NCBI RefSeq assembly: GCF_030270585.1
Contig: NZ_BSYI01000011.1
Coordinates: forward strand, 62,001-126,000
DNA length: 64,000 bases
Origin: Paralimibaculum aggregatum
GTDB taxonomy: Bacteria; Pseudomonadota; Alphaproteobacteria; Rhodobacterales; Rhodobacteraceae
Direction of reading: 5' to 3'
Shown in pieces: positions 8,418 to 18,590 of this stretch. A model generated the notes under the pieces. The model was given only the letters and a program-made list of their open reading frames with translations, did not search any database and was not told the DNA's origin. Within the stretch, counting starts at the first letter, position 1. The number at the start of each line of letters is the position of its first letter. The translations under genes and the position numbers were made by a program.

Positions 8418-9758
8418 ATGGCCGCATACAGCTCCACGCTCAAGCGCTACCTGCCGAAAAGCCTGTTCTGGCGGGCCTTTCTGATCCTCGTGATCCCCAT
8501 CCTCGCGCTTCAGGTGGTGGTCGCCTTCGTGTTCGTCCGCCGCCACTACGACGCGGTGACGGAGCAGATGGCCGGCTCGGTGGCGCGCGAGATCGGCGCA
8601 GCCGTGCAGGAGGTCGAACGCGCCTCGGGCCCGCTCGAGGCCGAGCGCCGGCTGATCGCGCTGACCCTGGCGAGCGAGCTCGAGATGGGCTTCGAGCACG
8701 GCGTGACCGTGACGCCGGAGATCCACCGCGAGCCGTTCGACTTTACCGCCGCGGTGATCGCCAAGACGCTGCGGGACCGCATCGGCCGGCCCATGGCGCT
8801 CGATTTCGTGGCGGTGCGCAAGCAGGTCGACATCCGCATCGGCGTGCATCGCGGGGCGCTGCTGGTGGTGGTGCCGCGGGGCCGGGTGAACCCGTCGAAC
8901 CCGCATCTGCTGCTGGTCTGGATGTTCACCACGGCACTCGGGCTCACGGTGGTGGCGGTGATCTTCCTGCGCAACCAGGTGCGCCCGATCCGCGAGCTCG
9001 CGCGCGCCGCGGCGGATTTCGGCCGCGGCCGGCCCGGCGCCTTCCGCCCGCGCGGCGCCGAGGAGGTGCGCCGCGCCGGCCATGCCTTCCTCGACATGCG
9101 CCGGCGCATCGAGCGCCAGATCGGCCACCGCACATTGCTGCTCTCCGGGGTCAGCCACGACCTGCGCACCCCCCTCACCCGGATGAAGCTGGCCCTCGCA
9201 GTGGCCGAGCCATGCCCGGAGATCGAGGAGATCGGCCGCGATGTCGCCGAGATGGAGCGGATGATCGAATCCTTTCTCGACTATGTCCGCGGCGAGGGCG
9301 AGGATCTGGCGGAGCCCGTCAGCCCGGTCGCGCTGGCCGACGAGATCGCCGGGGATTTCGCCCGGCAGGGCCGGGAGATCGAGCGAACCGACCGGATCGA
9401 GGCTGTCGGCAGCCCGCTGGTCCCGCTCAAGCGCTCGGCGATGAAGCGCTGCCTGACCAACCTGGTGGACAATGCCGCCACCCATGGCACGCGGGTGCGC
9501 CTCACGGTGCGCCTCACCCGCAAGAATCTCGATTTCATTGTGGAGGACAACGGCCCCGGCATTCCCGCGGAGCACCGCGAGGAGGTGATGCGCCCGTTCA
9601 CGCGGCTCGACGCCGCGCGCAACCAGGATGCGGGTTCGGGCGTGGGCCTCGGCCTCGCCATCGCCGGCGACATTGCACGCGGCCACGGCGGCACCCTGCT
9701 GCTGGAGGACGGCACCGATCTCGGCGGGTTGCGCGCGGTGGTCTCGCTGCCGCGCTGA
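8418..9758 (+). CDS. EnvZ-like two-component sensor histidine kinase
   Basis: This 446-aa inner-membrane kinase has a transmembrane helix near the N-terminus (LFWRAFLILVIPILALQVVV), a periplasmic sensor of about 130 residues, a second helix (MFTTALGLTVVAVIFL), a HAMP domain, and HisKA with the phosphoacceptor H247 in GVSHDLRTPLTRMKL. HATPase_c follows, with N-box LTNLVDNAATHG, VEDNGPGIP and GSGVGLGLAIAGDIARGHGG. The arrangement is that of the EnvZ family. No response regulator lies next to it, so its partner is unlinked or outside the window. The start ATG 8418 is 37 bp from the divergent MBL gene. Confidence 0.92.
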   Translation: MAAYSSTLKRYLPKSLFWRAFLILVIPILALQVVVAFVFVRRHYDAVTEQMAGSVAREIGAAVQEVERASGPLEAERRLIALTLASELEMGFEHGVTVTPEIHREPFDFTAAVIAKTLRDRIGRPMALDFVAVRKQVDIRIGVHRGALLVVVPRGRVNPSNPHLLLVWMFTTALGLTVVAVIFLRNQVRPIRELARAAADFGRGRPGAFRPRGAEEVRRAGHAFLDMRRRIERQIGHRTLLLSGVSHDLRTPLTRMKLALAVAEPCPEIEEIGRDVAEMERMIESFLDYVRGEGEDLAEPVSPVALADEIAGDFARQGREIERTDRIEAVGSPLVPLKRSAMKRCLTNLVDNAATHGTRVRLTVRLTRKNLDFIVEDNGPGIPAEHREEVMRPFTRLDAARNQDAGSGVGLGLAIAGDIARGHGGTLLLEDGTDLGGLRAVVSLPR

Positions 9759-9774
9759 AGGCCTGCCGGGAGAT

Positions 9775-11130
9775 CTACTCGAAGACGATTCCCTGCGCGC
9801 CCTTCGGCTGGCCCTCGCCGCCCTCGCCGACGCCGAAATTCGGCGTGTCGGTCAGCGAGACGCTGCCGGTGCCGGTGCCGGTGCGGGGAGCCCCGCTGCC
9901 GCCTGGCGCACCGCGGAAGCGCGAGGCGCGGTCCACCGTCTCGCGGTGCAGGCGCGCATTGTCCATGGTGCCGGCATCGCCGAAGCGCACGCCGTTGAGC
10001 GGCTCGGCGCGGGAGAACACCGGCAACCGGTCGTCGCAGTTGTCCGAGGCATAGGACATCACCGTGCGCCAGCCGCCCTCCTCGCCGTTGCGGCTGTTGC
10101 AGTAGCCGTGGCCGTAGGGATAGCGCGCGTTGCGCCCCTGCGCGATGTCGTGGAAGGCGCCGAGATTGTGCCCGATCTCGTGGGCGAAGCTGTAATAGCC
10201 CGTGGCGCAGTGCTGCGCGACCACCGAGAAGGCCCGGTCCTCGGCGGCGTCGATATAGCCGTAGCCGCAGGCGTTCTTGTTCTGCGAGACGATCAGCACC
10301 GCGAGATCGGCGCCGTGCCGGTCGCGCAGGGCATGCACCTCGTCCATGGTCCCGTCGTCCGGCTCGCGAAAGCGCCGCAGGTCGAGCGCCATGTCCTCCG
10401 GGCCGTTGTAGTCGGTGCGGTAGCTGTGCACGAGGCGGATCTCCGCCGGGATACCGGAGGCGTCGTAGATGTCGTTGGTCTCCTTCACCGCGAGCGCGAT
10501 CAGGGCGTCGATATCCGCGACCTCGGTGGCGGCGTCGGGGGTGTAGGCGACGATGACGTCGAGCCGGGTCTTGCCGGCCTCCGTGGTCTCCGGCGGGGCG
10601 CCGTCATCCGGCGCGGCCCGGTCCCGCGTGACCGCTTCGGGCACCGGAGCGCCGGCCGGCGGATGGTCGGCGAGCCCGGCGGTCTCGAAGCGGTAGACGG
10701 CGGTGGTGCCGTCGCCCATCGGCGCCATCTTGTAGAGCCCCCGGGGCGTGCGCAGCGTGCCGGTGGCGCCGCTGTCGCCGAGCACCGCGGTCAGCCGGCT
10801 GCCATCAGCGGCGCTCTCGGCCACCAGCACGCGGCCGGCGGTGGAGGCGGGCCCGAGATCCAGCGCGGTGAAATTGATCGCCCCGGCGCCGGCGGGAAGC
10901 GCGATGCTGAACCCGGCGGCGCCATCGGCCGCGGCCGGTGCGATGCGGCCGAGCGCGATGTCGGAGACCGCCGGATTCGCCTTCAGCGCCGCCAGCGCGG
11001 CGGAGGCGGCATCGCCCGCCGCCTCGGCCTGCGCGCCATCGGCGAAATACTCGATCAGGCTCGGGCTCTGGGCGGCCGCGCTGCCGGCAAGAAAGCTGGC
11101 CACCGCGGCGGCCGTGAGAACTCTGCGCAT
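9775..11130 (-). CDS. secreted metzincin-type zinc metalloprotease (reprolysin-like)
   Basis: The protein is about 451 aa with a clear signal peptide (MRRVLTAAAVASFLAGSAAA-Q). The catalytic motif HEIGHNLGAFH at residues 317-327 is the full metzincin HExxHxxGxxH. The following MSYASDNC supplies the Met-turn, so this is a reprolysin/M12B- or M72-like enzyme. An N-terminal prodomain of about 150 residues precedes the catalytic domain (LDVIVAYTPDAATEV onward). A GGAGG sits just before ATG 11130. The C-terminus is low in complexity (GTGTGTG). It is probably an exported protease with an unknown substrate. Confidence 0.87.
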   Translation of the reverse strand: MRRVLTAAAVASFLAGSAAAQSPSLIEYFADGAQAEAAGDAASAALAALKANPAVSDIALGRIAPAAADGAAGFSIALPAGAGAINFTALDLGPASTAGRVLVAESAADGSRLTAVLGDSGATGTLRTPRGLYKMAPMGDGTTAVYRFETAGLADHPPAGAPVPEAVTRDRAAPDDGAPPETTEAGKTRLDVIVAYTPDAATEVADIDALIALAVKETNDIYDASGIPAEIRLVHSYRTDYNGPEDMALDLRRFREPDDGTMDEVHALRDRHGADLAVLIVSQNKNACGYGYIDAAEDRAFSVVAQHCATGYYSFAHEIGHNLGAFHDIAQGRNARYPYGHGYCNSRNGEEGGWRTVMSYASDNCDDRLPVFSRAEPLNGVRFGDAGTMDNARLHRETVDRASRFRGAPGGSGAPRTGTGTGSVSLTDTPNFGVGEGGEGQPKGAQGIVFE

Positions 11131-11253
11131 GGGGACCTCCGGATCGCGACGCCTGGGAGCTGACACCGGGTCAGCTTCACCCACGGCCCCGATTCCCTCA
11201 AGGCCGGTTCACCGGGGCGATGCACGGATCAGGACAGGAATGGCCGACCCGGC

Positions 11254-12558
11254 TCAGAGCACGTAGCGGCTGACATCCACCGATTTCGCGAGATCGCCGA
11301 GGGAGCGCTCGACCATGGCGGCATCCACCGTCACCTTGTCGCCGGAGCGGTCGGGCGCGGTGTAGGAGAGCTCCTCGAAGACCTTCTCCATCACCGTGTA
11401 GAGCCGCCGCGCGCCGATGTTCTCGACCTGGGCGTTGACCTCCGCGGCGATCCGGGCGAGCGCCGCCACCCCGTCCTCGGAGAAGCCGACCTCCACCCCC
11501 TCGGTCTGCATCAGCGCGACATACTGCCGGGTCAGCGCATTGTCCGGCTCGGTCAGGATCGCGCGGAAATCGGCCTCGGTGAGCGCGCCCAGCTCGACCC
11601 GGATCGGCAGCCGGCCCTGCAGCTCGGGCAGCAGGTCGGAGGGCTTGGCGATGTGGAAGGCGCCGGAGGCGATGAAGAGCACGTGGTCGGTTTTCACCGC
11701 GCCGTGCTTGGTGGCCACCGTGGTGCCCTCGATCAGCGGCAGCAGGTCGCGCTGCACGCCCTCGCGGGAGACATCGGCGCCGCGGGCGTCGGAGCGGGCG
11801 CAGACCTTGTCGATCTCGTCGATGAAGACGATGCCGTTCTGCTCCACCGCCTCGATGGCGGCGCGGGTGATCTCCTCCTGGTCGATCATCTTGTCGGCCT
11901 CTTCGGCGATCAGCACGTCATAGCTCTCGGCCACGGTCATCTTCCGCTTGCGGGTGCGCCCGGAAAACGCCTTGCCGAAGATGTCGCCGAGCTGCGCCAT
12001 GCCGGCCTGGCCCTGCATCCCCGGCAGGTCGAGGATCGGCAGCGCCGGGCCGCTCTCGGCCACCTCGACCTCGATCACGGTGTCGTCGAGCTCGCCCGCC
12101 ATCAGCTTGCGGCGGAAGCTGTTGCGCGTGGTCTCGCCCGCCTTGTCGCCGACGAGGGCGGTGATCACCCGCTCCTCCGCCGCGCCGCGGGCCTTGGCCT
12201 CGAGCTCGCTGCGGCGGCGCGCGCGGGTCATCACGATGGCCTGCTCGACGAGGTCGCGGACGATCTGCTCCACGTCGCGGCCGACATAGCCGACCTCGGT
12301 GAACTTGGTCGCCTCGACCTTGAGGAAGGGCGCCTGTGCCAGCTTGGCGAGGCGGCGGGAGATCTCGGTCTTGCCGACGCCGGTGGGGCCGATCATCAGG
12401 ATGTTCTTCGGCGAGACCTCCTCGCGCAGTTCGGGCGCGAGCTGCTGGCGGCGCCAGCGGTTGCGCAGGGCGACTGCGACGGCGCGCTTGGCGGCGGCCT
12501 GGCCGACGATGAAACGGTCGAGCTCGGAGACGATCTCGCGCGGGGTGAGGTTGGTCAT
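11254..12558 (-). CDS. hslU: HslU, ATPase subunit of the HslUV protease
   Basis: The protein is 434 aa. Walker A is [16 protein letters not shown], Walker B is [10 protein letters not shown], and the intermediate I domain lies between about residues 110 and 240. The C-terminus [15 protein letters not shown] is the conserved tail that docks into HslV. HslU unfolds substrates and feeds them to HslV in the cytoplasm, especially after heat shock. Its ATG overlaps the stop of the upstream membrane-protein gene (ATGA), so translation is coupled. Confidence 0.97.
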   Translation of the reverse strand: MTNLTPREIVSELDRFIVGQAAAKRAVAVALRNRWRRQQLAPELREEVSPKNILMIGPTGVGKTEISRRLAKLAQAPFLKVEATKFTEVGYVGRDVEQIVRDLVEQAIVMTRARRRSELEAKARGAAEERVITALVGDKAGETTRNSFRRKLMAGELDDTVIEVEVAESGPALPILDLPGMQGQAGMAQLGDIFGKAFSGRTRKRKMTVAESYDVLIAEEADKMIDQEEITRAAIEAVEQNGIVFIDEIDKVCARSDARGADVSREGVQRDLLPLIEGTTVATKHGAVKTDHVLFIASGAFHIAKPSDLLPELQGRLPIRVELGALTEADFRAILTEPDNALTRQYVALMQTEGVEVGFSEDGVAALARIAAEVNAQVENIGARRLYTVMEKVFEELSYTAPDRSGDKVTVDAAMVERSLGDLAKSVDVSRYVL

Positions 12559-13712
12559 GTGCGGTCCGTGGCGGTGGTGTCCTGCGCAGCACTTAGGAGC
12601 TGCGTGCCCCGACGGCTAGACCGTGCGGCACGGCGCGCCTCCCGGCGGGCCTCGCGCTCGGCGTCCCAGCGCGCCAGGCTCTCGGCGGTGGCGTAGGGCC
12701 AGTAGCGCCAGAACACGCCCCGATGCGCCAGCGGCGGCTTGCGCCCGCCGGGGCCGAGCGTCCAGTCACGCGCGCGGGAGACCCGGTGCAGCGGCAACCA
12801 GATCAGCAGATCAGCGACGAGGATCGCGGTCAGCACCCAGGTCCAGTCCCAGATGTCGAGCGAAAGCCCGAGCAGACCCGCCACGCCGAGGATCATTGGC
12901 TTGGTCATGGCGAAATGCGTGGCGAAGAGCACCGCGATGCGGTTCAGCCGCAGCGCCCAGGCCCAGGCCAGCCCCCAGGCGAGCGCCAGCAGCGCCAGAT
13001 CGAGCGGCGCCGGCGCCATCGCCAGCACCCGGCCGGCCACCAGCGCCACCACGCCGCCGCCCACCAGATGCAGCGGCCGCGCCGCGGCGAGCCCGAAATT
13101 GTCCCCCGCCAGATCGAGCCTGCGCGCATAGACCGCGCCGGCCAGCGCCGCCAGCCCGAAGCCCGCCGCCATCAGCGGCTCCGACATCAGCGCCGCGACG
13201 ATGCCGCGCGGCGAGAAGCCCTCGAGCTCGCGCATCCGCACCGGGTCGGCGCCATAGAGGCTGAGGAAGAGCCCGACCAGCAGGAAGGTGATGATCGGCG
13301 AGACCAGCCCCGGCAGGCGGAAGCGCAGCAGGAAGGGGATCATGCCGAGCCCCGCCACCCCGGCGACGATGGCCAGCCGTTCGAGATGCGGGCCGGTGCG
13401 CAGCTCGGGCGTCGAGAGCGCGAATGCGAAGCCGAGCGACAGCGGCCCGACGATGCCGAGCGCACTGCCAGGCCAGATCAGATGGCGGCGCCGGGCGAGG
13501 ATCTCCGCGCCCCACCAGCACAGCGCGGTCAGTCCGATCAGGCTGAGCGTGGGCCAGGCGACATCGTCGGCCCGGTCGCGGCCCATCAGCGCGAGCAGCC
13601 CGCCCATCAGGAAGATCCAGAGGAAGACGAGGCCGAGCGCGAAGGCGGCCTCGAAACCGGCACGTTTGAGCGGGCGCCCCGAGGGATCGATCTCGAAGGC
13701 CCGCGCGCTCAT
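12555..13712 (-). CDS. polytopic membrane protein lodged between hslV and hslU
   Basis: The protein is about 385 aa with some ten hydrophobic segments from residue 17 to about 335. These include [33 protein letters not shown]-like and [18 protein letters not shown] strongly basic tail follows ([19 protein letters not shown]). I recognise no family motif. ATG 13712 overlaps the hslV stop (ATGA) and the stop overlaps hslU's start (ATGA), so the three genes form one tightly coupled operon. A longer frame to 14459 is only the hslV shadow. The context suggests a job linked to the HslUV protease or shared heat-shock control, but nothing in the protein proves it. Confidence 0.82.
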   Translation of the reverse strand: MSARAFEIDPSGRPLKRAGFEAAFALGLVFLWIFLMGGLLALMGRDRADDVAWPTLSLIGLTALCWWGAEILARRRHLIWPGSALGIVGPLSLGFAFALSTPELRTGPHLERLAIVAGVAGLGMIPFLLRFRLPGLVSPIITFLLVGLFLSLYGADPVRMRELEGFSPRGIVAALMSEPLMAAGFGLAALAGAVYARRLDLAGDNFGLAAARPLHLVGGGVVALVAGRVLAMAPAPLDLALLALAWGLAWAWALRLNRIAVLFATHFAMTKPMILGVAGLLGLSLDIWDWTWVLTAILVADLLIWLPLHRVSRARDWTLGPGGRKPPLAHRGVFWRYWPYATAESLARWDAEREARREARRAARSSRRGTQLLSAAQDTTATDRT

Positions 13713-14293
13713 GCCTCGCGGATCTCCGGGCCGCCGATCACCTCGACGGTGGCATGGCCGTTGGTGTAGACGCAGATCCCCGCGGCGATCGAGAGCGCCT
13801 CGCGCGCGATCGCCTCGGCGTCCCAGTCGGTATGGCGCAGCGCCCGCGCCGCCGCCAGCGCATAGGAGCCACCGGAGCCGATGGCGGTGACGCCGTCCTC
13901 GGGCTCGAGCACGTCGCCCGCCCCGGTCACCACGAGGAGCGCGGTGCCGTCGGTGACGATCAGCATCGCCTCGAGCTTCTGGAGATACTTGTCGGTCCGC
14001 CAGTCCTTGGCGAGCTCGACCGCGGCGCGCAGCAGCTGCCCGGGCGCCGCCTCGAGCTTGGCCTCGAGCCGCTCGAGAAGGGTGAAGGCATCGGCCGTGG
14101 CGCCGGCGAAGCCCGCCACCACCTCGCCGCCGGGCTTGCCGATGCGGCGCACCTTGCGCGCATTGCCCTTCACGATGGTCTTGTCGAGGCTCACCTGCCC
14201 GTCGCCCGCGATGGCCACCTTGCCGCCGCGGCGCACGCCGACGATGGTCGTTCCGTGCCAGCCGGGGAACGCGCCGCTCTCGGATACCGTCAT
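13709..14293 (-). CDS. hslV: HslV, proteolytic subunit of the HslUV protease
   Basis: The protein is 194 aa. The catalytic N-terminal threonine is Thr15 in [17 protein letters not shown], preceded by a 14-residue propeptide. This occurs in several alphaproteobacterial HslV proteins, whereas E. coli HslV begins [25 protein letters not shown] and [22 protein letters not shown] are family signatures, and the C-terminus includes the usual [16 protein letters not shown] precedes ATG 14293. Some 30 nt upstream is a short inverted repeat, GGGGTATATTCCCC (14308-14321), in the promoter area. Confidence 0.97.
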   Translation of the reverse strand: MTVSESGAFPGWHGTTIVGVRRGGKVAIAGDGQVSLDKTIVKGNARKVRRIGKPGGEVVAGFAGATADAFTLLERLEAKLEAAPGQLLRAAVELAKDWRTDKYLQKLEAMLIVTDGTALLVVTGAGDVLEPEDGVTAIGSGGSYALAAARALRHTDWDAEAIAREALSIAAGICVYTNGHATVEVIGGPEIREA

Positions 14294-14514
14294 CTCCACC
14301 TCCGCATGGGGAATATACCCCCAAGCACTTAAAAGACCATCGCCCGCGCGCCACCCCCTGCGGCGCCGCGGCCCGCGCCATTCGCGCTTGCCGCTGGAAA
14401 TCCGCGCCGGCATCGCGCATGCTCCCGACCGATTGGCGTTTGACATCGGGGGAGGGCACCTTGGCCTGCTTCTGCCAAATTCCTGCGGCAACCCACCTGC
14501 CGAGCTATGCATCC

Positions 14515-15447
14515 ATGAACTTCGGCTTCTCGCCGCCGAAGATTCCGATCCAGATGCAGGCGGCGCTGGCGGCCGGCATGGGCAATTCCACGCGGCTCGA
14601 CATGGCGATTTCCGCCTGGATGGGCTCGGTGACGCTGCCGAGCCTGACCATGTCGGCCGGACCGCTGCTGCAGATGAACCTCGCGCTCGGGATGTTCGAC
14701 CTGTTCGACCTGCCGAAGCTCAAGCTCCAGCTCGAGATGGCGATCACCAGCTTCGCCAAGCATGTCTGGCCGCATCTTTCCTTCCTGGCACGGATCAACC
14801 TCAAGGCGGTGCTCCAGCTCGCCGCGATCGCCCGCCTGCAGCTCGCCCTCGACGGGCTCAAGATCAACCTCGCCGCGACGCTCGGCTCCGGCGCCCCGAC
14901 CAGCATCTCCGCCCGCGCCAAGTTCGCGCTCACGCCGCCGCAGATCAAGATGGGCCAGATGCTGCTGGCGCTGCCCATCGCGCTGAAGTTCCAGGAGACG
15001 CTCGGCAGCTTCGGCCACATGAAGTCGCATTTCTCGGCGATGGCGAAGATGCAGCTCGCGCTGCCGAAATTCGCGATCTCGATCCCGCTGATGATGAAGC
15101 TCGCCCTCGCGCTCGAGGCGATCGCCACGATCAAGGCGGCCTTCGGCGCCGATGCCATGACCCCTGCCGGCCTCAGCAGGATCGCCGCACGGCTCCGGCT
15201 CTACATGGGGCTGCCGCTGCCGAGCCCGCTGCCGCCGCTCGCGCTGGCCGCCAAGCTGCCGGCGCTGCCAACGCTCGACAGCCTGAAGATCGCCGCCAGC
15301 TCCGGCCCCTCGAGCTTCCGCCTGCAGCTCCCGAGCATCCCCATCATGGCCCAGATCAATGCGATGATGGCGATCAAGGCCACCCTGCCGATCGAGATTC
15401 CGATCAATGCCTGCGGCGCTGGCGCCTGCCCGCTCGGCGGGACCTGA
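14515..15447 (+). CDS. hypothetical protein rich in Met/Leu/Ala/Lys/Pro amphipathic repeats
   Basis: The protein is about 310 aa and I do not recognise it. It is made of loosely repeated 20-40-residue amphipathic segments of the type [57 protein letters not shown] and [18 protein letters not shown]. It is unusually rich in Met, Ile, Pro and Lys and very poor in acidic residues. It has no long hydrophobic helix and no signal peptide. The only cysteines after the ATG are in the C-terminal [12 protein letters not shown]. The frame is open from 14419, and ATG 14515 is the first start after which the composition is uniform. It is divergent from hslV and upstream of pccB. Confidence 0.65.
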   Translation: MNFGFSPPKIPIQMQAALAAGMGNSTRLDMAISAWMGSVTLPSLTMSAGPLLQMNLALGMFDLFDLPKLKLQLEMAITSFAKHVWPHLSFLARINLKAVLQLAAIARLQLALDGLKINLAATLGSGAPTSISARAKFALTPPQIKMGQMLLALPIALKFQETLGSFGHMKSHFSAMAKMQLALPKFAISIPLMMKLALALEAIATIKAAFGADAMTPAGLSRIAARLRLYMGLPLPSPLPPLALAAKLPALPTLDSLKIAASSGPSSFRLQLPSIPIMAQINAMMAIKATLPIEIPINACGAGACPLGGT

Positions 15448-15570
15448 GGGCACCCCGGCGCCGCGTGCCGTTGCCGCAGCGGCATGGCTGGGGGCTTTCC
15501 AAGCCCGGCTCTCTGCGCCAGAAGGAACGAGCCGCGGCAGCGGCCAACGATCCCCAGCGCGGAGACGACC

Positions 15571-17103
15571 ATGAAGGACATCCTCGAACAACTCGAAGCC
15601 CGCCGTGCCGAGGCCCGCGCCGGAGGCGGGCAGCGCCGCATCGAGGCGCAGCATGCCAAGGGCAAGCTCACCGCGCGCGAACGCATCGAGGTGCTGCTCG
15701 ACCCGGACAGCTTCGAGGAGTTCGACATGTTCGTCGCCCATCGCTGCACGGATTTCGGCATGGCCGAGACCAAGATGCCGGGCGATGGCGTGGTCACCGG
15801 CTGGGGCACGATCAATGGCCGCCAGGTCTATGTCTTCAGCCAGGACTTCACCGTGTTCGGCGGTTCGCTCTCCGAGACCCATGCCGAGAAGATCTGCAAG
15901 ATCATGGACATGGCGATGAAGAACGGCGCCCCGGTGATCGGGCTCAACGATTCCGGCGGCGCCCGCATCCAGGAGGGCGTGGCCTCGCTCGCCGGCTATG
16001 CCGAGGTGTTCCAGCGCAACGTCCTCGCCTCCGGCGTGATCCCGCAGATCTCGGTCATCATGGGCCCCTGCGCCGGCGGCGCGGTCTATTCCCCGGCGAT
16101 GACCGACTTCATCTTCATGGTCCGCGAGAGTTCCTACATGTTCGTCACCGGGCCGGATGTGGTGAAGACCGTGACCGGCGAGATCGTCACCGCCGAGGAT
16201 CTGGGCGGTGCCAAGACCCACACCTCGAAGAGCTCGGTCGCCGATGCGGCCTTCGAGAACGACGTGGAGGCGCTCGCCGAGGTCCGCCGGCTGGTCGATT
16301 TCCTGCCGCTCTCCAACAAGACCGGCGTGCCGGAGCGGCCCTTCTTCGACCAGCACGACCGGGTCGAGATGGCGCTCGACAGCCTGATCCCGGGCAACCC
16401 GAACCAGCCCTACGACATGCACGAGCTGATCCGCGCCACCGCCGACGAGGGCGACTTCTTCGAGATCCAGGCCGATTTCGCCAAGAACATGCTCACCGGC
16501 TTCGTCCGGCTCGAGGGGCGCACCGTGGGCGTGGTGGCCAACCAGCCGATGGTGCTCGCCGGCTGCCTCGACATCGACAGCTCCCGCAAGGCGGCCCGCT
16601 TCGTGCGCTTCTGCGACGCCTTCGAGATCCCGATCCTCACCTTCGTCGACGTTCCGGGCTTCCTGCCGGGCACCGGCCAGGAGCATGGCGGCGTCATCAA
16701 GCACGGTGCCAAGCTGCTCTTCGCCTATGGCGAGGCCACGGTGCCGAAGGTTACCGTGATCACCCGCAAGGCCTATGGCGGTGCCTATGACGTGATGAGC
16801 TCCAAGCATCTGCGCGGCGACATCAACTATGCCTGGCCGACCGCGGAGATCGCCGTGATGGGCGCCAAGGGCGCGACCGAGATCCTCTATCGCTCCGAGC
16901 TCGGCGATGCGGAGAAGATCGCGGCCCGCACGCAGGACTACGAGGCACGCTTCGCCAATCCCTTCGTCGCCGCCGAGCGCGGCTTCATCGACGAGGTGAT
17001 CATGCCGCACTCGACCCGGCGCCGCGTCGCCCGCGCCTTTGCTGCGCTGCGCAACAAGACGCTGCAGAACCCTTGGAAAAAGCACGACAATATCCCCCTC
17101 TGA
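15571..17103 (+). CDS. pccB: propionyl-CoA carboxylase beta (carboxyltransferase) subunit
   Basis: The 510-aa protein has both carboxyltransferase subdomains. [20 protein letters not shown] and [16 protein letters not shown] form the N-terminal oxyanion-hole motifs, with [20 protein letters not shown] and [18 protein letters not shown] in the C-terminal half. It transfers CO2 from biotin on PccA to propionyl-CoA, giving methylmalonyl-CoA. ATG 15571 follows GGAGACGACC, and the usual [15 protein letters not shown] start follows. The other pathway genes pccA, the mutase and prpE are downstream in the same direction. Confidence 0.97.
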   Translation: MKDILEQLEARRAEARAGGGQRRIEAQHAKGKLTARERIEVLLDPDSFEEFDMFVAHRCTDFGMAETKMPGDGVVTGWGTINGRQVYVFSQDFTVFGGSLSETHAEKICKIMDMAMKNGAPVIGLNDSGGARIQEGVASLAGYAEVFQRNVLASGVIPQISVIMGPCAGGAVYSPAMTDFIFMVRESSYMFVTGPDVVKTVTGEIVTAEDLGGAKTHTSKSSVADAAFENDVEALAEVRRLVDFLPLSNKTGVPERPFFDQHDRVEMALDSLIPGNPNQPYDMHELIRATADEGDFFEIQADFAKNMLTGFVRLEGRTVGVVANQPMVLAGCLDIDSSRKAARFVRFCDAFEIPILTFVDVPGFLPGTGQEHGGVIKHGAKLLFAYGEATVPKVTVITRKAYGGAYDVMSSKHLRGDINYAWPTAEIAVMGAKGATEILYRSELGDAEKIAARTQDYEARFANPFVAAERGFIDEVIMPHSTRRRVARAFAALRNKTLQNPWKKHDNIPL

Positions 17104-17118
17104 CGCTACCATGGGGGC

Positions 17119-17340
17119 ATGATCAGGCGGACGCGCAGCGAAACGGGCACGATGACGCTCGAGCCCCACCAGTACCCCAACGGGCGGTACAAGGTGGAGG
17201 TCGAGATCGAGAGCCTCGCCGAGCTCGCGCGTCTCGCTCGCATCGGCACCATCGACGGCCGCCCGATCACCGGGGTCCGCATGTCCGACCGCCCCGTCAC
17301 CGACCCCGTACTGGTGCCGCCGCGGGAGATCGAGTTTTGA
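17119..17340 (+). CDS. small hypothetical protein
   Basis: This 73-aa protein starts 15 nt after pccB. It may instead start at the internal ATG 17152 (MTLEPHQYPNGRYKVEVEIE). The visible part looks like a small alpha/beta unit, with a strand YKVEVEIES, a helix LAELARLARIG, and a TGVRMSD turn. No family is recognised. Its GC content is that of the core genome, and the composition changes sharply at its stop codon. Confidence 0.6.
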   Translation: MIRRTRSETGTMTLEPHQYPNGRYKVEVEIESLAELARLARIGTIDGRPITGVRMSDRPVTDPVLVPPREIEF

Positions 17341-17401
17341 CAAGGCAGACAGATTCTGAAAAGATCTCTCGCTGTTCTCTAAAGGTCTTGCGAGTACAAG
17401 T

Positions 17402-18154
17402 GTGACAAAAACAAACCGCTGGGTAGACGAAATTTACGACGCTCTTTTAGAATTTGGAGGAGCCGCAAGGTATTCCGATCTATACGAGTACATAGAAATA
17501 ACCACATCGCGAAATCTACCCCGAACCTGGCAGGCAATTATTCGGAGAACAATAGAAGATCATTCGAGCGATTCCGCCAACTTTAGAGGTGTGGACAAAT
17601 TCAAACACGTTGATCGCGGATTCTGGGCAATCCGAGGAGTAGAGATCACGCTGGACGCACTCGATGAACTTGAAAAATTCACCCCAAAGGAGAGAGTAGA
17701 GCGCACACTGAGCCGTTCTCAAGATGCTATTGGCACCATTCCAGTTTCAGATGAGCTGAAATACGGCCCTACTTTCCACATGATCCCAACCGGCCCGCGG
17801 CCGGTGGCGCCGTTCTCCCATGCGGTGGAATCCGATGGCTGGGTGATTCTCACCGGGCAGATGCCGACCGATCCGGCGGCCCCGGACGCGCCCCTGCCCG
17901 AGGGCATCGAGGCACAGACCGAACGCGTGCTGGCCAATCTCGAACTGGTGCTCGCGGGCCTCGGCCTCGACCGCAGCCACATCCTGCAATGCCGCGCCTA
18001 TCTCACCCGGTTCGAGCGGGATTACGCCGCCTTCAACGAGACTTACCGCAGCTTCTTCCCGGCGGACAGACTGCCCGCGCGCACAACCGTGGGGGTCACC
18101 GCCCTTGCCGTCGGCGCGCTGGTGGAGATCGACTGCATCGCCCGCCGCCCCTGA
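17402..18154 (+). CDS. chimeric protein: AT-rich winged-helix-like N-terminus plus RidA (YjgF/UK114) domain
   Basis: This is one 250-aa frame starting at GTG 17402. Residues 1-120 (WVDEIYDALLEFGGAARYSDLYEYI.., RTWQAIIRRTIEDHS.., FKHVDRGFWAIRG) resemble the wHTH domains found with restriction endonucleases (Mrr-N/HARE-like). Residues 127-250 are a complete RidA domain: GPRPVAPFSHAVESDGWVIL, GLDRSHILQCRAYLT and PARTTVGVTALAVGALVEID. The conserved arginine lies in PART. RidA proteins deaminate reactive enamine/imine intermediates. The N-terminal 420 bp are markedly AT-richer than the rest. RidA could also start at the internal ATG 17780. The fusion may therefore come from a transferred fragment that replaced the native start region. 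Confidence 0.7.
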   Translation: MTKTNRWVDEIYDALLEFGGAARYSDLYEYIEITTSRNLPRTWQAIIRRTIEDHSSDSANFRGVDKFKHVDRGFWAIRGVEITLDALDELEKFTPKERVERTLSRSQDAIGTIPVSDELKYGPTFHMIPTGPRPVAPFSHAVESDGWVILTGQMPTDPAAPDAPLPEGIEAQTERVLANLELVLAGLGLDRSHILQCRAYLTRFERDYAAFNETYRSFFPADRLPARTTVGVTALAVGALVEIDCIARRP

Positions 18155-18269
18155 CCGCGGCCCCGCCGCTGCGGCGGAAATTCCTTCGCAACACGATTTT
18201 TTTGCCTTCCGCCGACGGAAACCGCCCCATCCGCGTTATTGTAGGGCAGACCTTACGGGGAGAGACCTC

Positions 18270-18509
18270 ATGCGGATCAAGACAATCGCCCTTGCGGGCC
18301 TGATGACCCTGGGCCTCGGCGCCTGCCACTACTACGGACCCGGCTATCCGGTGCGGGCTGCGGCCGGCGCGGTCGTCGGCGCCACCGTCGGCGCGGTCGC
18401 GGGCGCCGCGATCGGGGCCGCCACCGGCGGTTACCACTATGGCCCCTACTACGGCTATTACGGCCCGCGCCGGCCCTATTACCGCCGCGGCTACTACCGC
18501 CACTGGTAA
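18270..18509 (+). CDS. small glycine-zipper lipoprotein
   Basis: The protein is 79 aa. The signal peptide MRIKTIALAGLMTLGLGAC ends in a lipobox (LGAC). A glycine-zipper segment AAAGAVVGATVGAVAGAAIG follows, then a tail rich in Tyr, Gly and Arg (YYGYYGPRRPYYRRGYY). It is probably anchored to the membrane and exported. GGGGAGAG precedes ATG 18270. Similar small proteins are common in Rhodobacterales, but their role is unknown. Confidence 0.75.
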   Translation: MRIKTIALAGLMTLGLGACHYYGPGYPVRAAAGAVVGATVGAVAGAAIGAATGGYHYGPYYGYYGPRRPYYRRGYYRHW

Positions 18510-18590
18510 GCCCCGCCCGCCCCCGGCGCCGGAGGCCAGCGACAACCGCGCCTCTGGCCAAGCCGGGGGCGCGGGATATATCCTCAGCCC

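Noticed and set aside
14300-14345. Heat-shock (sigma-32) promoter for hslV
   Set aside because: CTTG and TATATT-like elements are present on the minus strand, but no pair has the required spacing. Only the short GGGG-N6-CCCC repeat is certain.
14329-17343. A 1004-codon open frame on the minus strand opposite pccB
   Set aside because: It is a GC-rich shadow of pccB and its neighbours. It has no family motifs, and is rich in Arg, His, Gly and Leu as expected of an antisense frame.
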